A stretch of DNA of 64,000 nucleotides from Planotetraspora mira. GTDB lineage: Bacteria; Actinomycetota; Actinomycetes; Streptosporangiales; Streptosporangiaceae. Under the pieces are notes generated by a model. It did not search any database. It worked only from the letters and a program-made list of their open reading frames with translations, and was not told the DNA's origin. The position numbers and the translations under genes are program-made. This document shows, in pieces, positions 46,879-56,751 of this stretch (position 1 is the first letter of the stretch; each line of letters starts with the position of its first letter). The stretch is from NCBI RefSeq assembly GCF_016863275.1, contig NZ_BOOO01000002.1, positions 62,001-126,000 on the forward strand, given 5' to 3'.

Positions 46879-48084
46879 GTGCCTTCTCGCACCGCATACC
46901 GCGGCACCGCTCCGCTGCCCGCGCACCCAGCGCTGAGTGCGCCGGAGACGGGTTCCGCCCGCGCGGCCGGGGCGGACCGCGCCCAGCCGGTGCTCGGCCT
47001 GGCGGGGCTGACGTTCGTGATCCCGCTCGCCTTCCTTGTCGCCTTCGGCGCGGGCGGAGCGGAGGCGTCGCTGCGTGTGCTCGGGCCGCTGACCACGTTC
47101 GCGCTGCCGGCCGTCGCCATGATCGCGTTCTGGTGGGAGGACTGGCCGGGCAGCGCGCTGCGCGCCGGCTGGTCGGGGCTCACCGACACGCTCATCGTGG
47201 CGGCGGCCGGGGTGGCGCTCGCCGTCACCGGCCAGGCCGTCGTGAGCCGGATCGATCTGCGGGCTCTCGTCGACGCCCAGCCGGGCACCGGGCACGTCCC
47301 GACGTTCCCGAGCACGATGCCGCTGGCCGTCGGCGCGTTCACGGCGATCCTGCAGCTGACCCTGGTGTCCGAGGGCTGGCCGCTTCGCGGTCTCGGCCGT
47401 TTCCGGTCCGGGCTGGCGGCTGTGGCGCTCTCCTACGCGGCCGGCGCGGCCGGATACCTGCTCCTCGTCGACGTGGACGACGCCACGGCGGCGGGGACGC
47501 ACCTTCACGACCCCGGCGGGCCGTTCCCCGCAGGGGTCTACGGCGCCTGGCTGGCGGCGCTCGGCGTCTGGCAGATGGTGTTCTTCGTCGCCCTGCGCGG
47601 CCGGCCGTTCTCCGGCATCCGGCGGCGCGGGCATCGGCTGGCCGCCGGCAACATGGCGGTGATCGTCCTCGGCTGGGCGACCTACGCGGTCCTGCGTCAC
47701 GCGCTCGGCTGGGAGACCGACCGGATAACAGCGGTCTGCGGTACGGTGATCACCGCTGTCCTGATTGTGGGGATGCTCTTCGAGGCGTGGCCGGCGACCC
47801 GGCTGCGGCCCGTGCCCGGCCGCACCTGCGCCCTGGTTCTCATGGGGGCCGTCGCGGCTCTGCTGTACTGGACGCTGTCCGCCTACGCGCGGAGCGTCGT
47901 CTGGCTGCACGCGACGCCCGACGAATGGGTGACGTTCACGGCGCTGAACGCCATCGGCTCGGGAGTCATCCTCCATGTGGCGATCTGGCGGCGCTGGCCG
48001 GTGATCGCCGGAGAGGCGGGGCGCCCGGACGGGGCCAGGCCGGCCGCCGACAGGCAATCCGACAGAGACGGGGAACCGACATGA
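46879..48084 (+). CDS. Multi-pass membrane protein, unknown
   Basis: About 401 residues with ten or so hydrophobic helices (VLGLAGLTFVIPLAFLVAFGAG, PLTTFALPAVAMIAFWW, LIVAAAGVALAVTGQAVV, AVGAFTAILQLTLV and others). No transporter motif recognised. The start is uncertain: I used a GTG at 46879 that leads into the first basic segment. The stop overlaps the start of the small NTF2-like gene (ATGA), so the three genes to 49000 form an operon. Confidence 0.65.
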   Translation: MPSRTAYRGTAPLPAHPALSAPETGSARAAGADRAQPVLGLAGLTFVIPLAFLVAFGAGGAEASLRVLGPLTTFALPAVAMIAFWWEDWPGSALRAGWSGLTDTLIVAAAGVALAVTGQAVVSRIDLRALVDAQPGTGHVPTFPSTMPLAVGAFTAILQLTLVSEGWPLRGLGRFRSGLAAVALSYAAGAAGYLLLVDVDDATAAGTHLHDPGGPFPAGVYGAWLAALGVWQMVFFVALRGRPFSGIRRRGHRLAAGNMAVIVLGWATYAVLRHALGWETDRITAVCGTVITAVLIVGMLFEAWPATRLRPVPGRTCALVLMGAVAALLYWTLSAYARSVVWLHATPDEWVTFTALNAIGSGVILHVAIWRRWPVIAGEAGRPDGARPAADRQSDRDGEPT

Positions 48085-48404
48085 CGTACGAGATCGACCC
48101 GGCGGTCCAGGCATTGCTGGACGCCGCGAACGCGGGTGACCTCGCCGCGTTCCTCGCGGGGTTCACCGACGACGGCGTCGTCGACGACTGGGGCCGCGAG
48201 TTCCGCGGCGCGAGCCGGATCACGGCGTGGAGCGACGCCGAGTTCATCGGCAAGCGGGTCACCCTGGCCGTGGAGGGGGTCAAGCGGTTCGGCGACGACA
48301 CCGTGGTCGCCGCACAGGTCGGCGGCGACGGCTTCAACGGCCCGAGTCACTTCACCTTCCGCGTCGCGGGCGACCGCGTGTCCCGCATGACGATCCGGGC
48401 GTAG
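48081..48404 (+). CDS. Small SnoaL/NTF2-like protein (copy 3)
   Basis: 107 residues: PAVQALLDAANAGDLAAFLAGFTDDGVVDDWGREFRGASRITAWSDAEFIGKRVTLAV, then a beta-rich half ending FRVAGDRVSRMTIRA. It is a typical minimal NTF2-like nuclear-transport/SnoaL fold protein. It is translated with overlap after the membrane-protein gene and followed by another membrane protein gene at 48416. Catalytic role unknown. Confidence 0.8.
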   Translation: MTYEIDPAVQALLDAANAGDLAAFLAGFTDDGVVDDWGREFRGASRITAWSDAEFIGKRVTLAVEGVKRFGDDTVVAAQVGGDGFNGPSHFTFRVAGDRVSRMTIRA

Positions 48405-48415
48405 CGGAACCCGGC

Positions 48416-49000
48416 GTGCGCCTCCCGCGATTCCTCCTGGCCGGAGTCCTGCTGCTCGCCGCGGTCTTCCTGCTGACCTCACTGTTCGCCCAGCCCCCCT
48501 TTCACGGGGTGGGCGTGACGGCCGCCGCGGTCTTCCTTCCTGTCTGGTGCGTCATCTCGGTGGTCAACGCCCGGCTCGGAGTCGTGTCGGCGGGCTACCG
48601 CCCGGCGGAGGAGGCACTGGTCCTGCTGCCCGTGTTCGGCGTCCCCGCCGTCCTCGCCGGTCTCGGCTGGCTCGCGTCCTCCACACTCTGGGACGGCGGG
48701 CCGGTCATCCAGACCGGACGGGCCCCGGCCCTGTTCGCCGCGGGACTGGCACTGTGGGGCGCCATTCTTCTCATCGCCGGGCTCCTGACGCGCAAGCCGT
48801 CCCCGGCGCGGAGCGCGGCGACCGCGGCGGCCGTCCTCGTCCCGCTATGGGTGCTGCTGTGCCTCGTCAACCTGACGATCGGGGTGCTGGCCGCGGGTTA
48901 CACGGTGGCCGAGGAGATCCCCGTCTTCCTCCTCAACGTGGCCGTGCCGGCGGCCGTGGCCGTGGCGGCCTGGGGACTCGCCAGGCGCACCGCCTCCTGA
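48416..49000 (+). CDS. Membrane protein with internal duplication
   Basis: 194 residues from a GTG. Six helices in two similar halves: CVISVVNARLGVVSAGYRPAEEALVLLPVFGVPAVLAGLGW in the first and VLLCLVNLTIGVLAAGYTVAEEIPVFLLNVAVPAAVAVAAW in the second. The repeated VN...GV..AGY..AEE motif marks an internal gene duplication with the two copies in the same orientation. Function unknown. Last gene of the small operon. Confidence 0.75.
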   Translation: MRLPRFLLAGVLLLAAVFLLTSLFAQPPFHGVGVTAAAVFLPVWCVISVVNARLGVVSAGYRPAEEALVLLPVFGVPAVLAGLGWLASSTLWDGGPVIQTGRAPALFAAGLALWGAILLIAGLLTRKPSPARSAATAAAVLVPLWVLLCLVNLTIGVLAAGYTVAEEIPVFLLNVAVPAAVAVAAWGLARRTAS

Positions 49001-49152
49001 CCCGCATCAGGGTCGTGCACGCACGGCCGCATGGCCGTACGGCGGCGCACGGCGGACGGCACATCCGCCGTCCCGGTCTGGCATGGCGTCGTGATCCTTG
49101 AGCGGAGGAACGACGCGCGACGCCCGAATGGCTCACGACCGCCAGGGACGTC

Positions 49153-49344
49153 ATGGACGAACTGTGGGTCTGCGAACGCCTGATCCACGTCCTGTTCGGC
49201 ACCGTCATGCACGAGCGCGCCCGCGCCTACGTCGTCGCGATCGACGACGTCCTGTGGGGGGAGTCCGCCGGCGTCTCCATGGGGGATCACCTGAGGGGCC
49301 CCAAGATCGCCTTCCTCGACGCCGCCCGAGCCGAGCTCGCCTGA
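49153..49344 (+). CDS. Possible small protein or gene fragment
   Basis: 63 residues: MDELWVCERLIHVLFGTVMHERARAYVVAIDDVLWGES...GPKIAFLDAARAELA. The frame stays open upstream as TPEWLTTARDV without an obvious start, so it may be the tail of a decayed gene. No family recognised. Confidence 0.3.
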   Translation: MDELWVCERLIHVLFGTVMHERARAYVVAIDDVLWGESAGVSMGDHLRGPKIAFLDAARAELA

Positions 49345-49413
49345 GTTCCCGCGGAAGCGCTCGAAACGATCAGCCAGTGGAGAGCGCACCTCCGCACGCG
49401 TAGCGTTTCCCCC

Positions 49414-50370
49414 ATGACGCCCACCCAGCTCCGCGCATTCGCCGCCGTGGTCAGACTCGGATCGGTCAAGCACGCGGCGGCGGAGCTCGAGGTGTCGGAG
49501 GCCGCCGTCTCCCTGCACGTCAGCCAGTTACGCAAGGAGCTGGGCGACCAGCTCTTCACGCGGACGGCGTCCGGGCTGGCCTTCACCCCCGGCGGCCTGC
49601 GGCTCGCGAGCCGCGCCGCCGAGATGCTCAGCCTCCAGGAACGCACGATCATCGAGGTCGGCCAGGCGGCACGCGGCCGGCGACTGCTGCGCATCGGCGC
49701 GTCGAGCCTGTTCGCCGAGCACGCGGCGCCCGGGCTGATCGGGCTGTTCGCCGGCCGGGCGGCCGACCTCGACGTCGAGCTGAGCGTGCACGATCCGCGG
49801 ACCTTCGGCACCCTGCTGAGCTCGCGGGCCGTGGACGTGGCCATCGGCCCTCACATCGGGAACGTCGACGACTCGCTGGTCCGGCGGCCGTTCCTCAACT
49901 ACCAGGTGATCGTCGTGTCCAGCCCCGACCATCCCCTCGCCAAGGCCGACGTCACCGCCCGCCAGTTGCGCGACCAGACGTGGCTGCTCGGCCCGTCGGC
50001 CGCGGTGGACATCGGCGTCATCCCCGCCGTCCTGCGCCGGATCAACGTCCCCGAGTCCCGGCAGCAGATCTTCCAGAGCCACGCGGCGGCCCTGGAGGAG
50101 GTCATGCGCGGCAACGGCGTCGCGCCGACGGTCTCCTTCGCGGTGTCCCGCGATCTGGCGAACGGCCGCCTCGTCCGGCTCGCCGGACCGTCACTCCGCT
50201 TCGACGGCTCCTGGGCCACGCTGACGCTCGACGAGCGCGGCACTCCCACGACGGCCGACGAGCTGGTCCGGTTCGTCACCACCCCGCGTGCCACCCAGGC
50301 GATGTTGCGCGGCCCCGGGGTCAACATCAGCCGGTTCCGCCCGTCGATCCACGTCACCCTCTGGAGCTGA
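49414..50370 (+). CDS. LysR-family regulator next to the CO dehydrogenase cluster
   Basis: 318 residues. Winged helix at the N-terminus: TPTQLRAFAAVVRLGSVKHAAAELEVSEAAVSLHVSQLRKELGDQLFTRTASGLAFTPGG. The effector domain is the periplasmic-binding type (LRIGASSLFAEHAAPGLIGLF). It is convergent with coxE. LysR regulators are found beside CO dehydrogenase operons in other actinobacteria, so control of the cox genes is likely. A small imperfect hairpin lies between the two genes. Confidence 0.85.
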   Translation: MTPTQLRAFAAVVRLGSVKHAAAELEVSEAAVSLHVSQLRKELGDQLFTRTASGLAFTPGGLRLASRAAEMLSLQERTIIEVGQAARGRRLLRIGASSLFAEHAAPGLIGLFAGRAADLDVELSVHDPRTFGTLLSSRAVDVAIGPHIGNVDDSLVRRPFLNYQVIVVSSPDHPLAKADVTARQLRDQTWLLGPSAAVDIGVIPAVLRRINVPESRQQIFQSHAAALEEVMRGNGVAPTVSFAVSRDLANGRLVRLAGPSLRFDGSWATLTLDERGTPTTADELVRFVTTPRATQAMLRGPGVNISRFRPSIHVTLWS

Positions 50371-50407
50371 GTCCGGCGAGCCGCGAAGCTCGGACGGGGC
50401 ACCGGGG

Positions 50408-51610
50408 TCAGCGGATGCGGGAGACCTCGTCGATCACCTGCCGCAACGACCGGAAGGTGTCGGCGGGCAACAGCCGGTCGCAGTACGGCAGGGCGGCGGC
50501 CATGCCCGCGACGCTCGGTTCGAAGCCCGGAGCGGACGCCCGGGGGTTCATCCAGATCACGCGGTGGGCACGCCGGCGAAGCCGCGCCATCCCGGCCGCC
50601 AGGGACTCCGGCTCATCGCTGTCCCATCCATCCGACCCGATGATCACGATGGCGCCTCGCAGCTTGCCCCCGTGGTGGGAGGCCAGCAGCGCGTGGACGT
50701 TCGCGGCGATCCGCGTCCCGCCGAAGCGGTCGGCGACCTTCTCCGTGGCCTGCTCGACGGCGACGGCCGCCGACCTGTGCGTCAACACCGGGGTCAGGCG
50801 CGTCAGCGACGTCGCGAACGCGAACACCTCCGCACCCGCGACCAGGGCGAGGGCACGCATCATGTGGAGATAGCCCGCCGCCTGCGCCTGCATCGACTGG
50901 CTGACGTCGCACAACATGACCACACGCCGCGGTTTGTCGACGGGCCGCTCCCGCACCAGGTGGAACGGCTCCCATCCGGTGCGGCGGGACCGCTCGGCCG
51001 TGGCGCGCACCGAGATGCGGCGCCCCCGGGGACCCGCCGCCAGCCGCCGGGTGCGCCGGGTGGGCCAGGCCGCGACGGCCGCCCTCAGCCACTCGCCGAG
51101 CACCTCCATCGCCCGGTCGTCGAGTTGCTCGAACGGCACGTCGGCGAGCCCCGCGACATCGCTGGGGAGCCGCTCGGGGACGGCCTGCGCGGCGCCGGAC
51201 GTCTCGGCCTCGGCGACCACCGGAGGCAACGTCACCCACGGCAGGCCGCCCCCGCCCTCGGTCTCGGCGGACGGCGCCGGGAGAGGGGCGAAGGCGTCGT
51301 CACCGTGGGGTTCGGGGGCTCTGCGCCGCCGCGCGTTCGGATCGAGCGCCGTGACCACCCCGCCGAACACGGCCGCGAACACGGCGTCGAACGCCTCCAC
51401 CTCCGTGTGCCGCCGGACGAACGTGATGCGCGCCGTCCAGTACAGGCGCGACACGGAGTCCAGCGGGGAGACCGCCAGCGCGCGGACGAAGTCCTCCGTC
51501 GCCGTGAAACCGACCGGCACACCCCGCTGCCGGAGCCGGGCCGCCAGCGCGACGGCGAGCGCCGCGCGATCGACGCCGGGCAACAGCACGGCCGGGCGGT
51601 CAGCGGGCAT
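50408..51610 (-). CDS. coxE: CoxE-like VWA-domain protein (CO dehydrogenase maturation)
   Basis: 400 residues. The C-terminal von Willebrand A domain has the metal-site motif DVSQSM (DxSxS) followed by AGAEVFAFATSLTRLTPVL and IVIIGSDGWDSDEPE. The N-terminal half is helical and charged. CoxE with the AAA+ ATPase CoxD is required to build the Mo-Cu active site of CO dehydrogenase. Last gene of the cox cluster. Confidence 0.85.
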   Translation of the reverse strand: MPADRPAVLLPGVDRAALAVALAARLRQRGVPVGFTATEDFVRALAVSPLDSVSRLYWTARITFVRRHTEVEAFDAVFAAVFGGVVTALDPNARRRRAPEPHGDDAFAPLPAPSAETEGGGGLPWVTLPPVVAEAETSGAAQAVPERLPSDVAGLADVPFEQLDDRAMEVLGEWLRAAVAAWPTRRTRRLAAGPRGRRISVRATAERSRRTGWEPFHLVRERPVDKPRRVVMLCDVSQSMQAQAAGYLHMMRALALVAGAEVFAFATSLTRLTPVLTHRSAAVAVEQATEKVADRFGGTRIAANVHALLASHHGGKLRGAIVIIGSDGWDSDEPESLAAGMARLRRRAHRVIWMNPRASAPGFEPSVAGMAAALPYCDRLLPADTFRSLRQVIDEVSRIR

Positions 51611-51670
51611 GACGCGCGGGTGCGCGGACCGCCCGCACCGGCATGCCGTACGGCTCAGCCCCTGGCCGGC

Positions 51671-52450
51671 TCACGAGACGAGGAGATAGACGGCGACGCC
51701 CACGACGACGATGAGCACCACGAGCACGGGAATCGCCCGTTTGTAGACCGAGCCGCCCGCCATGCTCATCACGTCGAGCGGCTCAGGCTCCGGCGCGACG
51801 ACCCGCCTGGCGGTGGGCTCGGGCTTCGCAGCGGATTCCTCCGTCATGGGGGCCGGAGCGGCGGCCGCGCCCGTTCCTCCCGGCGCCCCGGGCGCGGCGG
51901 CGATCGGCGTGGCCGTACCGTCGCCGGTCTCCCCGGCCCCGTGCTGCCCGGCTTCCACGGAGACGGCCTCCGCTTCCCCTGACGAGAGGCTCGCCGCGCC
52001 GGCCATGTCGGTGGCCAGCTTCTCCTCCAGGCGCTCGACGAACTGGCCGAGCAGCTTCTGCGAGACCTCCTTGATCATCCCGCTGCCGAACTGGGCGATC
52101 CTGCCGGAGATCTTCAGGTCCGTGTCGACGGTGACGACCGTCCGATCGCCCTCGGGCGTGAGGTGGGCGGTGATGACCGCGGCCGCCGTTCCCGCCCCCC
52201 GCGAGTCGCGCCCCTTGGCGTCGATCACCGCGTGATGGTTCACGTCGTCCTTCTCCGCGAAGCGGACGGTCCCGGCGTACTCGGACACGACCGGGCCGAC
52301 CTTCACCTTCACCTTGCCGGAGTAGACCCCGCCCTCCACGCCGGTCAGCTGGGCTCCGGGCATGCAGGGCGCGACGGCCTCCAGGTCGGTGAGCACCGCC
52401 CAGGCCCGCTCGGCCGGAACGCTGACGGTGAAGTCATGGGTGATCTTCAT
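51671..52450 (-). CDS. coxG: CoxG-like SRPBCC protein with C-terminal membrane anchor
   Basis: 259 residues. Residues 1-150 are the SRPBCC/CoxG domain: DFTVSVPAERAWAVLTDLEAVAPCMPGAQLTGVEGGVYSGKVKVKVGPVVSEYAGTVRF, then SGRIAQFGSGMIKEVSQKLLGQFVERLEEKL. A Pro/Ala/Glu-rich linker follows, then one membrane helix at the C-terminus (AIPVLVVLIVVVGVAVYLLV). CoxG is thought to recruit CO dehydrogenase to the membrane, where electrons enter the respiratory chain. Confidence 0.85.
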   Translation of the reverse strand: MKITHDFTVSVPAERAWAVLTDLEAVAPCMPGAQLTGVEGGVYSGKVKVKVGPVVSEYAGTVRFAEKDDVNHHAVIDAKGRDSRGAGTAAAVITAHLTPEGDRTVVTVDTDLKISGRIAQFGSGMIKEVSQKLLGQFVERLEEKLATDMAGAASLSSGEAEAVSVEAGQHGAGETGDGTATPIAAAPGAPGGTGAAAAPAPMTEESAAKPEPTARRVVAPEPEPLDVMSMAGGSVYKRAIPVLVVLIVVVGVAVYLLVS

Positions 52451-52504
52451 GGGCTCTTCTCCCTGTGCCTTCTCCCGACGTGCCTTCTCCGGATGTGCCG
52501 CCGC

Positions 52505-53401
52505 TCAGGCGGTCGCTCCACGGGCGCCTCCCACCAACTGGTCGAGTGCGCCGGTGATCGTCTCCCGGTCGTCCGGTGTCTTGGCGATGGTGCTGAGCGT
52601 CCGGACGACGTCCGCCCTGACCAGGTCGGCGGCCCCAAGCGCGGACAGTGCCGAGACCCAGTCGATGGCCTCCGCCATGCCCGGCGCCTTGTCGAGGTCG
52701 AAGCCGCGTACCCGGCCGACGAACTCGGCGGCCGACCGGATCAGCGGCTCGTTCGCCGCGGGGACGGAACGCCGGAGGATCTCCACCGTCCGCTCGGCGG
52801 ACGGGAAGTCGATCCAGTGGTAGAGGCAGCGCCGCCGGAGCGCGTCGTGCAGGTCCCTGCTGCGGTTGGAGGTCAGGACGACGATCGGCGGGCGTTTCGC
52901 GGTGAACGTGCCCAGCTCTGGGATCGTGATCGCGGACTCGCCGAGGAACTCGAACAGCAGGGCCTCGAACTCGTCATCCGCCCGATCGATCTCGTCGATG
53001 AGCAACACCGGCGGGACGGGCCCGTCGTGCCGGATCGCCCGCAGGATCGGCCGCTCCTGGAGGAACTCCGCGGTGAACAGGTCGGCATCCCGCAGCCTGT
53101 CCTGCCGCGACTCCGCCAGCCGGATGGCGAGGAGCTGGCGCTGGTGGTTCCACTCGTACAGCGCCTCGCTCACCGTCAGCCCCTCATAACACTGCAGCCG
53201 GATCAGCGGCGTCCTCAGCGCACGGGCCAGGGCCTTGGCCGCGGTCGTCTTCCCGACGCCCGGTTCGCCCTCGAGCAGGAGCGGACGGCCGAGCGTGAGC
53301 GCGAGGAACAGGGCCGACGCCGTGCCCTCGTCGACCAGGTAGTCGACCTCGTCCAGCCGCCGCCTGATGTCAGCGGTGTCGGTCACGACGCGATCCCCCA
53401 C
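52505..53401 (-). CDS. coxD: CoxD-like MoxR-type AAA+ ATPase
   Basis: 298 residues. Walker A GEPGVGKTTAAKALA, Walker B VLLIDEIDRADDEFEALLFEFL, sensor 1 VVLTSNRSRDLHDALRRRC. This is the MoxR branch that works with VWA proteins. With CoxE it matures the CuSMoO2 centre. The start may be the GTG at 53401 or one five codons later. Confidence 0.87.
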   Translation of the reverse strand: MGDRVVTDTADIRRRLDEVDYLVDEGTASALFLALTLGRPLLLEGEPGVGKTTAAKALARALRTPLIRLQCYEGLTVSEALYEWNHQRQLLAIRLAESRQDRLRDADLFTAEFLQERPILRAIRHDGPVPPVLLIDEIDRADDEFEALLFEFLGESAITIPELGTFTAKRPPIVVLTSNRSRDLHDALRRRCLYHWIDFPSAERTVEILRRSVPAANEPLIRSAAEFVGRVRGFDLDKAPGMAEAIDWVSALSALGAADLVRADVVRTLSTIAKTPDDRETITGALDQLVGGARGATA

Positions 53402-53405
53402 GCCC

Positions 53406-54344
53406 CTACCGCCCGCCGCCGGCCGCGTACCGGTCGCGGCAACCGGTGCCGCAGAACCACACGTGCTCGCCGCCCGCGACCAGATGCGGCGTGTCCGGGG
53501 ACACGGTCACGGTCATGCCGCAGACCGGGTCGACCACCTGCGTGCCGAAGGCGACCCCGGGAGCCTTCTCGGGATCGGCTGCGGGATCGGCTGCGGGATC
53601 GGCTGCGGCCCCCACGGGAGCCGGGGCGAGCCCCTGGGTGCGGACTGCGGCGACGATCTCCGCCAGGACCGACAGCGCGATCTCCTGCGACGTGCGGGCG
53701 CCGATCCTGAGCCCGACGGGCGTGTGGACCCGCCGGAGCTCGGCCTCACTCAGCCCCATCTCGGCGAGCACGGCCGTACCGCGTCTGCTGCTTGCCACGA
53801 GCCCGACGAAGCCGACTCCGGCGTCGAGCGCGGCGCGGATGGACGGGATCTCGTCGCGCCCGTGGCTCGACACCACGACCGCGGTCGCGCCCGCGGGCCC
53901 CCGTTCGTCGCGCGTCCGCCGTACCGAGAAGTCCAGTGAGCGCGCGAGCCCGGCCAGCGCCTCGGCGATGGGCGAGTCGCCGACGATCCACAGCACCGGT
54001 GGCGGCAACAGCGGCTGCAGGAAGATCTCCAGAGCGCCTCCGGAGAGGCAGGGGTTCACCACGACCCGGGCCCCCGGGGACTCGGGAAAGTCCAGCTCAC
54101 CCTCGGGAAGCACCCTGAGCAGCACGGACCGGCCGTCCTGGAGTGCGCCGAGAGCCGCCGTGCGTACGGAACTCTCGGCGCACTGGCCGCCGACGAAACC
54201 CTCGATGGACCCGTCGGGCAGGACGATCGCGTCGTCGCCGGCGCTCACGGCGGTCGGGAACTGGGCGCGGACCACGACCGCGTGGACGAAGGGAACCCGG
54301 TCGTCGGCCAGTTCCTTCATCCGTGCCGAGATGGTGGGGGCCAT
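53406..54344 (-). CDS. XdhC-like maturation factor fused to a YHS domain
   Basis: 312 residues. The XdhC N-terminal motif (GSIEGFVGGQCAESSVRTAAL) and Rossmann C-domain (VLWIVGDSPIAEALAGLARSL) mark the molybdenum-cofactor insertion chaperone family (CoxF/CoxI). A linker with a threefold ADPA-type repeat (encoded by a tandem 15-bp DNA repeat near 53575-53608) leads to a C-terminal YHS domain: VDPVCGMTVTV...GEHVWFCGTGCRDRY. YHS domains bind metal such as copper, which fits the Mo-Cu enzyme. Confidence 0.85.
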   Translation of the reverse strand: MAPTISARMKELADDRVPFVHAVVVRAQFPTAVSAGDDAIVLPDGSIEGFVGGQCAESSVRTAALGALQDGRSVLLRVLPEGELDFPESPGARVVVNPCLSGGALEIFLQPLLPPPVLWIVGDSPIAEALAGLARSLDFSVRRTRDERGPAGATAVVVSSHGRDEIPSIRAALDAGVGFVGLVASSRRGTAVLAEMGLSEAELRRVHTPVGLRIGARTSQEIALSVLAEIVAAVRTQGLAPAPVGAAADPAADPAADPEKAPGVAFGTQVVDPVCGMTVTVSPDTPHLVAGGEHVWFCGTGCRDRYAAGGGR

Positions 54345-54360
54345 GGGCGCTCCGCCCCGG

Positions 54361-56751
54361 TCAGACCGGCGGCCGCGGCACGCCGCGCATGGCGTCCCAC
54401 ACCCGGGAGGGCGTGAGCGGCATGTCGGCGTGGCGGATGCCGAAGGGTCTGAGCGCGTCGACGACCGCGTTGACGATCGCCGGTGGAGAGCCGACCGTGG
54501 CGGACTCCCCGACGCCCTTCGCGCCGATCGGGTGATGCGGCGACGGTGTCACGGTGAAGCCGGTCTCCCAGTCGGGAACCTCGAGCGCCGTCGGGATGAG
54601 GTAGTCCATCAGGGATCCGCCCAGGCAGTTGCCGTCCTCGTCGAACGCGATCATCTCCATGAGCGCCATGCCCACGCCGTCGGTCAGGCCGCGGTGCACC
54701 TGCCCCTCGATGATCATCGGGTTGATGCGGGTGCCGCAGTCGTCGACCGCGACGAATCGTCGGACCTTGACCTGGGCGGTGCCCGGATCGATGTCGACGA
54801 CGCAGATGTAGGCCCCGTGGGGGTAGGTGAGGTTCTCGGGGTTGTAGCAGATCTGCGCCTCGAGCCCGCCCTCGATCCCTTCCGGCAGGTCGCCCGCACC
54901 ATGCGCTCTCATCGCGATGTCCTGGATGGTGACGGACTTCTCCGGGTCGCCCTTGACGTGGAAGGCGCCCTTCACCCACTCGAGGTCGGCGACCGACACC
55001 TCCAGCATGCCCGAGGCGATGATGCGCGCCTTGTCGCGCACCTTGCGGGCCACCAGGGCGGCCGCCGCGCCGGACACCGGGGTCGAGCGGCTGCCGTAGG
55101 TGCCGAGCCCGAAGGGCGTCTGGTCGGTGTCGCCGTGCACGACGTCGATGTCGGCGGGCGGGATGCCGATCTCCTCCGCGACGATCTGCGCGAACGTCGT
55201 CTCGTGCCCCTGGCCCTGCGACTGCACCGAGAGCCGGACGACCGCCTTGCCGGTCGGATGCACCCGGAGCTCGCATCCGTCGGCCATGCCGAGGCCGAGG
55301 ATGTCCATGTCCTTGCGGGGGCCTGCCCCGACCGCCTCGGTGAAGAAGGCGACGCCGATCCCCATCAGCTCGCCGCGGGCACGCCGTTCCGCCTGCTCCT
55401 TGCGCAGGTCGTCGTAGCCCGCGATCTCCAGCGCCTTGCGCATGGTCGGCTCGTAGTCGCCGGAGTCGTACAGCCAGCCGGTCTTCGTCCGGTACGGGAA
55501 CTGCTCGGGCTGGATGAAGTTCTTGATGCGAAGCTCGACCGGGTCCATCTTCAGCTCGTACGCCAGGCAGTCGACGATGCGCTCGACGAGGTAGACCGCC
55601 TCGGTGATGCGGAACGAGCACGCATAGGCCACGCCGCCCGGCGCCTTGTTGGTGTAGACCGCCGTCATCTTGCAGTAGGCGGCCTGCAGGTCGTAGCTGC
55701 CGGTGAACACGCCGAAGAACCCGGCGGGGTACTTGACCGGCGCCGCGACGCCGTTGAACGCGCCGTGGTCGGCCAGCACGTTGGTGCGGACGGCCAGGAT
55801 CCTGCCGTCCCTGGTGGCCGCGATCTCGCCCCGCATGATGTAGTCACGGGCGAAGCCCGTGCTCGTGAGGTTCTCCGAGCGGTCCTCCATCCACTTCACC
55901 GGCTTGCCCGTGACGATCGATCCCACGATCGCGCAGACGTAGCCGGGATAGATCGGGACCTTGCCGCCGAAGCCGCCGCCGATGTCGGGTGAGATGACCC
56001 TGATCTTGTGCTCGGGCAGGCCGGCGACGATCGCGTACAACGTCCGGTGGGCGTGGGGCGCCTGGCTCGTGGACCACAACGTCAGCCTGCTGTCGATCCG
56101 GTCGTAGTCGGCGACGCATCCGCACGTCTCCATGGGGGCCGGGTGCACACGGGGATAGACGATGTCCTCGCTCACGACGACGTCCGCGCTCGCGAACACC
56201 GCCTCGGTGGCCGCCTCGTCGCCGGTCTCCCAGTCGAAGATGTGGTTGTTCCGCTTGCCGTCCAGGTCGTCGCGGATGACGGGCGCGCTCGGATCGAGGG
56301 CCTTGCGCACGTCGATCACCGGATCGAGCACGTCGTACTCGACGTCGATCAACTCGAGCGCGTCGCGCGCCGCGTAGCGGTCCTCCGCCACGACGAACGC
56401 GACCTCCTGCCCCTGGAAACGCACCTTGTCCGTCGCGAGCACGGCCTGCACGTCGCCCGACAACGTCGGCATCCACGCCAGCCCCAGGCCCGTCAGCGTG
56501 GCTCCGGTGACGACCGCCTTGACCTTCGGATGCGCCTCGGCCGCACTGGTGTCGATGCTCACGATCCTCGCGTGTGCGACGGGGGCCCGCAGGATCGCGC
56601 AGTGCAGCATGCCCGGCAGTTGCACGTCGTCGACATAGCGGCCCTTGCCCCGGATGAACCTCGGATCCTCCTTGCGGAGCATCCGGCCGTGGCCGACCGG
56701 CTTGTGGTCGTTCTTCTCGAATCCGGCCGGCCGTTCGTCGGTGGTGGTCAT
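54361..56751 (-). CDS. coxL: Aerobic CO dehydrogenase, large (Mo-Cu) subunit, form I
   Basis: 796 residues. The active-site loop reads AYACSFR with Cys at about 378, the AYxCSFR signature of true form I CO dehydrogenases, as opposed to AYRGAGR of form [26 protein letters not shown] and [21 protein letters not shown] bind the molybdopterin cofactor. The enzyme oxidises CO to CO2 in the cytoplasm near the membrane. I chose [10 protein letters not shown] as the start; it overlaps the coxS stop (ATGA). Confidence 0.95.
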   Translation of the reverse strand: MTTTDERPAGFEKNDHKPVGHGRMLRKEDPRFIRGKGRYVDDVQLPGMLHCAILRAPVAHARIVSIDTSAAEAHPKVKAVVTGATLTGLGLAWMPTLSGDVQAVLATDKVRFQGQEVAFVVAEDRYAARDALELIDVEYDVLDPVIDVRKALDPSAPVIRDDLDGKRNNHIFDWETGDEAATEAVFASADVVVSEDIVYPRVHPAPMETCGCVADYDRIDSRLTLWSTSQAPHAHRTLYAIVAGLPEHKIRVISPDIGGGFGGKVPIYPGYVCAIVGSIVTGKPVKWMEDRSENLTSTGFARDYIMRGEIAATRDGRILAVRTNVLADHGAFNGVAAPVKYPAGFFGVFTGSYDLQAAYCKMTAVYTNKAPGGVAYACSFRITEAVYLVERIVDCLAYELKMDPVELRIKNFIQPEQFPYRTKTGWLYDSGDYEPTMRKALEIAGYDDLRKEQAERRARGELMGIGVAFFTEAVGAGPRKDMDILGLGMADGCELRVHPTGKAVVRLSVQSQGQGHETTFAQIVAEEIGIPPADIDVVHGDTDQTPFGLGTYGSRSTPVSGAAAALVARKVRDKARIIASGMLEVSVADLEWVKGAFHVKGDPEKSVTIQDIAMRAHGAGDLPEGIEGGLEAQICYNPENLTYPHGAYICVVDIDPGTAQVKVRRFVAVDDCGTRINPMIIEGQVHRGLTDGVGMALMEMIAFDEDGNCLGGSLMDYLIPTALEVPDWETGFTVTPSPHHPIGAKGVGESATVGSPPAIVNAVVDALRPFGIRHADMPLTPSRVWDAMRGVPRPPV

